Part shown: piece after piece, positions 1 to 4,689 of the stretch
Numbering within the stretch: the stretch's first letter is position 1
Layout of the letters: every line of letters begins with the position of its first letter
Notes under the pieces: model-generated
Database searches by the model: none
What the model saw: only the letters and a program-made list of their open reading frames with translations
What the model was told of the DNA's origin: nothing
Made by a program: the position numbers and the translations under genes
Assembly (NCBI GenBank): GCA_012271225.1
Contig: JAAXGS010000197.1
Span: 2,108-8,508, forward strand
DNA length: 6,401 nt
Origin: Dehalococcoidia bacterium
GTDB lineage: Bacteria > Chloroflexota > Dehalococcoidia > UBA6926
Direction of reading: 5' to 3'

Positions 1-1440
1 GGGATTGGCCTCCAGCACGAATGACTCGCCATCGGAGAGGTGGGTCATGCGCCCCAGAAAGAGGCTGCCCTTGGCCAGAAACATCGAGTATTGATACTCC
101 GCGGCGCGCAGGTCGTCGAGGGCATGGGCGAGGAACGGCACGGCGGACGCCACGTGACCCTGTGTGGGAGAGAAGCCCGGCATCCCGTGCTCCGCCACAA
201 AGCGGTCCCGCGCCTCCGATCCCGTCGGTATCTCGCCCCGCTGCGCCGCTAAAGCGGCGATCAGGCGGTAGTTTGTTCGCGGCACATTTCCGCTGCCCGC
301 CGTATCCGTGATCTCCGGGTTGTGCATCTCCGTGGCGTATTTGGCGATGTCTTCAAAGCGCAGGCCAAGCCGATCCAGCGGGTTGGACACAAGCGCCTCA
401 ACGATCTGCTGCTGCACGGAGCCGGCGGCCACGCTGTGCCGTCCCACGCTATCAAGCCGCAGGACAGGATTCACGCCGTCATCCGGCCCCATGAGCATGG
501 CGAAGCCCACCAGGACATCCTCCATGACGGGGATTTCCTTGGCGAGATGGCCGCGAAACTTCATGCCCAGCTTGGCCAGAGAGCATCCGCCGACGACGGC
601 GATTTGGGGAAACACGCCGGCTGTGACAAGGCCGCCCGCAATGACCATGGCATGGACGGGCGCGCAACAGAAAGCCTTTACATCCGCGCCGGTGGAGTTG
701 ACGCAGTCCGCCGCCTCTGCCACGGCCTTGCCAAGGTTTCCGCCGCCCCTGTTATACCGATCGCCGATGGCCTCTTCGCCGGAACCGATGACGTACTGCA
801 GGGCGGCGGGATCGGTTCCGGACTCCGCCAGAACTGCCCGTAGCGCCATTGTGGCCGTGGCCTTGACGGCAAGGTTCTCGAGAAGGATATCCGGCGCGAG
901 GGATGGGTCATCGACATAATCCGTCTGCACCAGCCCAATCGTCTCACCCGCGCGGGTGAGCAGGGGAATTGCGCCCGCGCGGGACGCGAGCCGCTCCTCG
1001 ATGCGTGAGAACGGCACGCCCCGGACGCGCTCCAACTCCTCCTCCGTCACGCGCGGGTGGTTGCGGAGGTCTGCGGCAACGCCTGCGGCGTACGTCTCCT
1101 CGAGCAGGACAAGGTCGAACTCATCGGCCGCCTTGAGCAGCCCGTAGAATTGATCCTCGCCGACGATTTCTCCATGCGGCCCCCGGGTGGAGAACTCCGG
1201 CAGGGGGTTTTCATACCACGGCGCGGTGATTGGGGAGAGCGCGTCCGGCTTTATGTTGCCAAGCAGCACCTGATGGGGCGCGTACGCTGCCGCGTCATCG
1301 AAGGAGCGCAGGCTGGCGCGAATATCCTCCCAGACGGCATCGTTGGTCTGGATCTCCCGCGTTGGCTTGGACCCGTGCCGCACAAGCCCCGGTGTGTGGG
1401 CAAGGAAGAAGCGGATGTCCTGAACGACCGGGTGGTTCAT
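1..1440 (-). CDS. grdC: Glycine/sarcosine/betaine reductase component C, beta subunit GrdC (3' end outside window)
   Basis: GrdC works with GrdD in component C. The complex takes the acetyl group from the selenoether on selenoprotein A and releases it as acetyl phosphate in the cytoplasm. The minus strand is open for 480 codons, from an ATG at 1440-1438 to the window edge. It matches GrdC from end to end by recall: an early HTPGLVRHGSKPTREI segment, YAPHQVLLGN, a central GSGEEAIGDRYNRGGGN, FCCAPVHAM around residues 257-265, AKLGMKFRGH, and late HGMPGFSPTQGH and AKGSLFLGRMTHL. The fold is thiolase/ketoacyl-synthase-like, and Cys258 sits where family members have their FC-x-x-P cysteine. GrdC proteins are about 510 residues, so some 30 C-terminal residues are missing off the left edge, where grdD would be expected. 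The start is supported by GAGAGGG (plus-strand 1445-1451), 4 nt upstream. No frameshift or premature stop is seen. The family call is firm; substrate specificity is not carried by this subunit. Confidence 0.93.
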   Translation of the reverse strand, partial: MNHPVVQDIRFFLAHTPGLVRHGSKPTREIQTNDAVWEDIRASLRSFDDAAAYAPHQVLLGNIKPDALSPITAPWYENPLPEFSTRGPHGEIVGEDQFYGLLKAADEFDLVLLEETYAAGVAADLRNHPRVTEEELERVRGVPFSRIEERLASRAGAIPLLTRAGETIGLVQTDYVDDPSLAPDILLENLAVKATATMALRAVLAESGTDPAALQYVIGSGEEAIGDRYNRGGGNLGKAVAEAADCVNSTGADVKAFCCAPVHAMVIAGGLVTAGVFPQIAVVGGCSLAKLGMKFRGHLAKEIPVMEDVLVGFAMLMGPDDGVNPVLRLDSVGRHSVAAGSVQQQIVEALVSNPLDRLGLRFEDIAKYATEMHNPEITDTAGSGNVPRTNYRLIAALAAQRGEIPTGSEARDRFVAEHGMPGFSPTQGHVASAVPFLAHALDDLRAAEYQYSMFLAKGSLFLGRMTHLSDGESFVLEANP

Positions 1441-1444
1441 CAAG

Positions 1445-1451
1445 CCCTCTC
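1445..1451 (-). promoter_or_regulatory. grdC ribosome binding site
   Basis: The minus strand reads GAGAGGG, then CTTG, then the ATG of grdC. It is purine-rich and complementary to the 16S tail, though the spacing is short. It selects this ATG; another ATG slightly upstream is in a different frame. Confidence 0.6.
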
Positions 1452-1461
1452 ATGTGGCGGG

Positions 1462-1482
1462 TCTGCGGTAGCTTCCGGCAGA
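1462..1482 (-). repeat. Imperfect inverted repeat in the grdC leader
   Basis: On the minus strand TCTGCCGG and CCGCAGA face each other across AAGCTA, giving 7 pairs with one bulged C. It lies between the candidate grdC -10 box and its ribosome binding site. It could be an RNA hairpin at the start of the transcript or a dimeric-regulator site. The function is inferred only from position. Confidence 0.35.
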
Positions 1483-1494
1483 TTCCCTTAACGC

Positions 1495-1503
1495 ATTATG
1501 TCA
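1495..1503 (-). promoter_or_regulatory. Candidate extended -10 promoter for grdC
   Basis: The minus strand reads TGACATAAT, an extended -10 (TG-N-CATAAT, 5 of 6 to TATAAT), about 55 bases upstream of the grdC start codon. No good -35 is found at 17 nt; a TTGCTA lies at only 14 nt. It abuts the -35 of the opposite promoter, so the two may compete for polymerase. Confidence 0.4.
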
Positions 1504-1533
1504 TTGACAGAGGCTAGCAACGCCGCCTACTGT
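1504..1533 (+). promoter_or_regulatory. Candidate sigma-70-type promoter for the grdE-grdB pair
   Basis: A perfect TTGACA (1504-1509) is followed after 18 nt by TACTGT (1528-1533). The -10 is weak (3 of 6, keeping TA and final T) but correctly placed. A start near 1540 would give a leader of about 50 nt before the ATG at 1589. The perfect -35 with a poor -10 would suit an activated or regulated promoter, which is inference. Confidence 0.45.
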
Positions 1534-1539
1534 GTGTCA

Positions 1540-1559
1540 ACGCGGCGCGTGCTCCGCGT
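1540..1559 (+). repeat. Perfect inverted repeat in the grdE leader
   Basis: ACGCGG (1540-1545) and CCGCGT (1554-1559) are exact reverse complements separated by 8 nt. The repeat lies right at the predicted transcript start of the grdE-grdB unit. It could be an operator half-site pair or a 5' hairpin. In GC-rich DNA a 6-bp match can occur by chance. Confidence 0.35.
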
Positions 1560-1588
1560 ACGGCACGGGCGGCCTTGAGGGGGTCTCG

Positions 1589-2854
1589 ATGAAACTCACG
1601 CTCGCCATCCATTCCGTCAACGACGCGCGAACTGGATCGGGAACGCGGCTGGACGGCGGAATGCTGACCGTTGATGTGGATGAGCTTCGGGACGCCGTCC
1701 TGCAGGATCGACGCCTGCAGAGCGTCGACGTTGAGATTGCGTCACCCGGGCAGCCGTGCCGCATCGGCGTTGTGTTTGACATTCTGGAGCCGCGCGCAAA
1801 GGAACCGGGCACGGGCTCAGATTTTCCCGGACTGCTTGGCCCGATGGCCGTGGCGGGGCAGGGAACAACGCACGTGCTCCGCGGCGCCGCGGTGACGGTT
1901 GTCGATGCCTCGCAGGAGCCGGGCATCGCGTCCAAGATGATGGAGATGCACGGCGACGCCGCGCAGGCCTCGCCGTACGGCAGCCTCCATCACGTCGTCG
2001 TCGTTCCCCGCATGATCCCCGGCACGCCCCGCCACGTGGAGTTGAACGCGCTGCGCCTCGCCTCCGTCCGGGCAGCCGTTTTTCTGGGCAGTTCCGCGTT
2101 GGACCTGGAACCGGACTCCGTGGAGGAATATGAGCTTGACGGGCCGTGGGGAAAGGCGGGCGACGGCCTGCCCCGCATCGCCTACATCGGCCAGGTCCAC
2201 GGCCATCAGATGGTTGTGGAGGAGGACGAGCGGATTCTATACGGCAGCAATACGGAGGGCATGTCCCCACTGACGCTCCATCCCAATGAGTGGCTGGACG
2301 GCGCGGTCGTCTGCTCCTATTGGGTGATGCGGGTCGAGAGCTATTTCTACCAGAACCACCCGATCATCCTCGAGCTGTACAAACGGCATCTGGCGGGCGA
2401 GATCAACTTTGTTGGCACGGTGGCGACCGTTGCCGCGTCACTGGAGGCGGATCGAAACAGGAACTGCCTGCTTGCGGCGCATCAGGCCAGATGGGGGCTT
2501 GGGGCGGACGGCGTAGTGCTGACAAAGTACGGCGGCGGCGCGCCGCACGTGGACATGGGCGAGACGGCGCGGATCTGCGAGGCGCTGGGCATGAAAACCG
2601 TGGTGCAAGTCTCTGACTCGTCCGGGGACCGCCGCGCGGAATCCGCCATGCTGTTCAGCTATCCGGAGGTGGACGCCATTGTCTATGGCGGCGGCGGAGA
2701 CATTGGCTGGAACGCCGCGCCGGTTGAGCGCGTCATCGCGGGCACGGCGGAGGCGGGGCAGGCGTTGGCGCAGATGACGTTCATTCCCGCCCAGGCCCTC
2801 TGCGGCGCGACAAACCAACAGGGCGCCTCGAAGATTCAGGCTATGGTCTACTGA
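1589..2854 (+). CDS. grdE: Glycine/sarcosine/betaine reductase component B, GrdE-type subunit
   Basis: In the family this is the proprotein of component B, the substrate-binding part of the reductase. It is usually self-cleaved at a Cys that becomes a pyruvoyl group, which binds the amine as a Schiff base. The 421-residue product fits the usual length of about 430. Recognisable parts are the N-terminal region with DILEPRAK (residues 64-71), GTTHVLRGAAV, HVELNALRLASVRAAVFLG, and the centre with WLDGAVVC (235-242), QNHPII and NFVGTVAT. GADGVVLTKYGGG follows in the C-terminal half. The usual Asn-Cys cleavage pair after the DGA motif is not present as such; Cys242 is preceded by Val. The start ATG at 1589 has GAGGGGG about 6 nt upstream, and the product there (MKLTLAIHS) matches the family start. 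A 19-codon in-frame extension to 1532 is unlikely. The stop lies 51 nt before grdB, so the two are probably co-transcribed. The E-B adjacency without grdA resembles grdG-grdF or grdI-grdH, so a sarcosine or betaine role is possible. Confidence 0.88.
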   Translation: MKLTLAIHSVNDARTGSGTRLDGGMLTVDVDELRDAVLQDRRLQSVDVEIASPGQPCRIGVVFDILEPRAKEPGTGSDFPGLLGPMAVAGQGTTHVLRGAAVTVVDASQEPGIASKMMEMHGDAAQASPYGSLHHVVVVPRMIPGTPRHVELNALRLASVRAAVFLGSSALDLEPDSVEEYELDGPWGKAGDGLPRIAYIGQVHGHQMVVEEDERILYGSNTEGMSPLTLHPNEWLDGAVVCSYWVMRVESYFYQNHPIILELYKRHLAGEINFVGTVATVAASLEADRNRNCLLAAHQARWGLGADGVVLTKYGGGAPHVDMGETARICEALGMKTVVQVSDSSGDRRAESAMLFSYPEVDAIVYGGGGDIGWNAAPVERVIAGTAEAGQALAQMTFIPAQALCGATNQQGASKIQAMVY

Positions 2855-2905
2855 GCAGATGCCGCGTCGGGAACAGCTCGGCAGGCGAGACGGAGGAGGG
2901 CGGAG

Positions 2906-4183
2906 ATGCGTGTCGTTCACTATTTGAACCAGTTCTTTGGCGGACTGGGCGGCGAGGAAGAGGCGAATATCGCCGTCGAGGTCCGTGAGGGGGCGGTCGG
3001 CCCCGGCCGCCTTCTTGAGCAGGTCCTCGGCGACGGCTCCACCGTGGTTAAGACCGTCATCTGCGGAGACAATCACGCCGCGGAAAACCTGGACAGCGTG
3101 ATGGAGCTTGTGGTTGAGCAGGTGCGTGAATCGCAGGCGGACCTGTTTGTGGCCGGGCCGTGCTTTGTGGCGGGACGGTACGGCGTCGCCGCCGGCGCGC
3201 TGTGCGCCGCGGTGCAGGCGGAGCTTGGGACCCCAGTTGTCACCGGCATGGCCGTGGAGAACCCCGGCGTCGATTTGTACAGACAGGAGCTGTACATCGT
3301 CGATTCCGGTGAGAACGTCGCGGACATGAGGGCGGCGCTGATCAAAATGGCAGCCATCGCCAGGAAACTGGCGGCCAATGAGGACGTGGGACGCCCCGCG
3401 GACATGGGATACATTCCGCGCGGAATCATGAAGGATGAGATCGTCGAGGAATCGGCCGCCGTCCGGCTCGCGAACATGATTCTCGCCAAGACCACCGGAC
3501 AACCGTATGAGACGGAGTTGACGCAGACGGGCTTTGAGCCGATTCCCGCGCCGCCGCCCGTGCCGGACCTCAGCGAGGCGACGGTGGCAATCGTCACGGA
3601 CGGAGGCCTCGTGCCCGCCGGCAACCCGGACGGAATGCCCGCCATCGCCTCGACAATCTGGGGCGCGTATGACATCGCGGCGGTGGATGACCTGGAGGGC
3701 GCGGATTATGAGGTCTATCACCGCGGCTATGACAATCGACACGTGCTGAATGATCCGGACCGCCTTGTTCCTGTGGATGTCCTCAAGGAGTTGGAGAAGG
3801 CCGGCGAGGTGGGCAAGGTCTATGAGCAGTTCCTGTCCATGACGGGCCTGGCGAACCCCCTCGCGAACAGCAGGCGCATCGGCCGGGAGATTGCTGAATC
3901 ACTCAAGAACGCAGGCGTGGACGCTGTCATCCTCACCTCCACTTGAGGCACGAGCACTCGCAGCGGCGCTGCGATCACGACGGAACTGGAAAAGGCGGGG
4001 ATACCGGTGGCGCAGGTGACGGCGGTGACGCCCGTCGCGCGCATGGTCGGGTCCAACCGCGTTGTCCAGGGGAAGGGCATCGTCTATCCCCTTGGAGACG
4101 CGGGACTGGATCCTGAGGAGGAGAAGGATCTGCGCCGCTCCATCGTCAAGCAGGCCCTTGAGGCCCTGCGCTCCGAGGCCTGA
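2906..4183 (+). CDS. grdB: Glycine/sarcosine/betaine reductase component B selenoprotein, GrdB-type (internal TGA read as selenocysteine)
   Basis: The selenoprotein of component B attacks the activated amine substrate with a selenolate, forming a Se-carboxymethyl adduct that passes to GrdA. The full frame gives 425 residues, close to the usual 435 or so, with Sec347 encoded by TGA at 3944-3946 and a true TGA stop at 4181-4183. Family motifs include HYLNQFFGGLGGEE (residues 5-18), VICGDN, FVAGRYG (87-93), ENPGVDLYR, YIPRGIMKDE, IVTDGGLVPAGNPD and PVDVLKELEKAGEVGK. After the TGA, homology continues with GTSTRSGAAIT, EKAGIP, VGSNRVV, YPLGDAGLDPEEEKDLRR and ALEAL, matching the GrdB C-terminus. 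This continuation and the SECIS-like hairpin show recoding, not a nonsense mutation. The usual Cys at Sec+3 and Sec+6 are Ser, and no Cys follows Sec. GGAGGAGG at 2892-2899, 6 nt before the ATG, is a strong ribosome binding site. GrdF or GrdH (sarcosine or betaine) is equally possible. Translation needs selA, selB, selC and selD elsewhere. Confidence 0.93.
3944..3979 (+). promoter_or_regulatory. Selenocysteine UGA codon with bacterial SECIS element
   Basis: The TGA (3944-3946) is followed by a perfect stem, TCGCAGC (3958-3964) with GCTGCGA (3968-3974), closing a GGC loop (3965-3967). A further CG/CG pair (3951-3952 with 3978-3979) may extend it below an internal loop. The loop begins 18 nt after the TGA and starts with G. 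Known bacterial SECIS elements have a small apical loop roughly 16-37 nt from the UGA with a G in the first two loop positions. SelB carrying Sec-tRNA would bind this hairpin in the mRNA. The element also encodes residues 349-358, so it is under double constraint. Confidence 0.85.
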
Positions 4184-4225
4184 GCGCCCGCCGTTCCCGC
4201 CTCCCAACTGCCGCTCTCCGCGCCC

Positions 4226-4243
4226 GCCCAAAGCGCTTTTGGC
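4226..4243. repeat. Imperfect palindrome between grdB and rpsO
   Basis: Eighteen bases (GCCCAAAGCGCTTTTGGC) pair in 8 of 9 positions about the centre, with one C-T mismatch. It lies 43 nt after the grdB stop and about 60 nt before the rpsO promoter. No T-tract follows, so it is a poor intrinsic terminator. It could be a protein-binding site. No better terminator was found between 4184 and 4300, so polymerase may read from grdB into rpsO. Confidence 0.3.
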
Positions 4244-4301
4244 AAGGCCGTGAGTTCTTGGCGTCGTTTCATTGGCTGACGGCACAGGCCGGGCCATGAT
4301 T

Positions 4302-4310
4302 TGGTATACT
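4302..4310 (+). promoter_or_regulatory. Extended -10 promoter for rpsO-pnp
   Basis: TGGTATACT fits TG-N-TATAAT with one mismatch in the hexamer (TATACT, 4305-4310). It gives a start near 4317 and a leader of about 57 nt to the rpsO TTG. No convincing -35 is visible: GGCACA at 4281-4286 matches only its last three bases. An extended -10 can work without a -35. Confidence 0.55.
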
Positions 4311-4373
4311 TGTGTCAAGACAGGAATGAGAGAGCAGGAGAGAGGAACGGCGATAGCCTGCGGCGGAGGCAGT

Positions 4374-4637
4374 TTGGATCGGCAGACCAAGTCCCACATC
4401 ATTGAGGAATATCGAGCACATCCGACGGACACCGGTTCCACGGAGGTGCAGGTTGCAATTCTCAATCGACGAATTGGCGACCTGACCTCACACCTTCGAA
4501 ACCACCGCCACGACCATGCGACACGGAGAGGTCTGCTGATGCTTGTTGGCCAGCGGCGACGGCTTCTCCGCTACCTGCGCCGAAAAGACGTAGGACGGTA
4601 TCAAACCCTGATTGCGTCACTTGGCCTTCGCAGATAG
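4374..4637 (+). CDS. rpsO: Small ribosomal subunit protein S15 (uS15), TTG start
   Basis: S15 is a primary 16S rRNA-binding protein that binds the central domain early in 30S assembly. The 87-residue product is all S15: IIEEYRAHPTDTGSTEVQVA near the N-terminus, LTSHLRNHRHDHATRRGLL in the centre, then VGQRRRLLRYLRRKDV and a C-terminal LGLRR. The start is taken as TTG at 4374: GGAGG (4365-4369) lies 4 nt upstream, and the length then matches the family's 87-89 residues. Upstream in-frame ATGs (4272, 4299, 4326) would add unmatched residues; the first two lie before the predicted transcript start. A weak GCCT/AGGC pairing (4356-4359 with 4367-4370) overlaps the ribosome binding site and may belong to a leader structure. 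S15 represses its own mRNA in several bacteria; here that is only possible. pnp follows after 52 nt in the conserved order. Confidence 0.95.
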   Translation: MDRQTKSHIIEEYRAHPTDTGSTEVQVAILNRRIGDLTSHLRNHRHDHATRRGLLMLVGQRRRLLRYLRRKDVGRYQTLIASLGLRR

Positions 4638-4653
4638 TCACCACGGCTTCGTC

Positions 4654-4680
4654 TTCCTCCCGCGCAATGGCGCAGGAGAA
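4654..4680 (+). promoter_or_regulatory. rpsO-pnp intergenic hairpin over the pnp ribosome binding site
   Basis: TT-CTCC (4654-4660, with a bulged C at 4656) pairs with GGAG-AA (4675-4680). After one C-A mismatch, GCGC (4662-4665) pairs with GCGC (4670-4673) around an AATG loop. That is 10 base pairs. The 3' arm contains AGGAGA (4674-4679), the pnp Shine-Dalgarno sequence. In E. coli, a hairpin between rpsO and pnp is cut by RNase III and PNPase then represses its own mRNA. A similar role here is inference from position and shape. Confidence 0.6.
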
Positions 4681-4689
4681 TAGAACAGC

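Noticed and set aside
308..919. Plus-strand open frame of 203 codons
   Set aside because: It lies opposite grdC, whose minus-strand product matches a known family throughout. The plus-strand translation is Arg/Ser/Pro-rich and has no recognisable motif.
1532..1588. Longer N-terminus for the GrdE-type protein from ATG 1532
   Set aside because: The extra 19 residues do not resemble the family start, they overlap the predicted promoter and leader repeat, and a good ribosome binding site stands before ATG 1589.
2438..3742. Minus-strand open frame of 434 codons opposite grdE and grdB
   Set aside because: The product is Arg- and His-rich with no family motifs, as expected for the antisense of GC-rich coding DNA. 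It spans two well-supported genes and their spacer.
2906..3946. GrdB-type gene read as a 346-residue protein ending at the first TGA
   Set aside because: The same frame continues with family-specific sequence for 78 codons, and the TGA coincides with the known Sec position with a SECIS-like hairpin after it.
3947..4183. Pseudogene or nonsense mutation in grdB
   Set aside because: The C-terminal part is intact, without frameshift or other stops, and the TGA is at the catalytic Sec position of the family.
4226..4243. Intrinsic terminator after grdB
   Set aside because: The palindrome leaves only a short stem with a four-base loop, and no run of T follows, so it does not meet the usual form.
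4272..4373. Upstream ATG starts for rpsO
   Set aside because: They would add 16 to 34 residues absent from S15, and two of them precede the predicted transcript start. The TTG at 4374 gives the normal length and has GGAGG upstream.
3899..4465. Minus-strand open frame across the grdB end and the rpsO start
   Set aside because: It overlaps the Sec-containing C-terminus of grdB, the rpsO promoter and the rpsO N-terminus, and its product has no recognisable domain.
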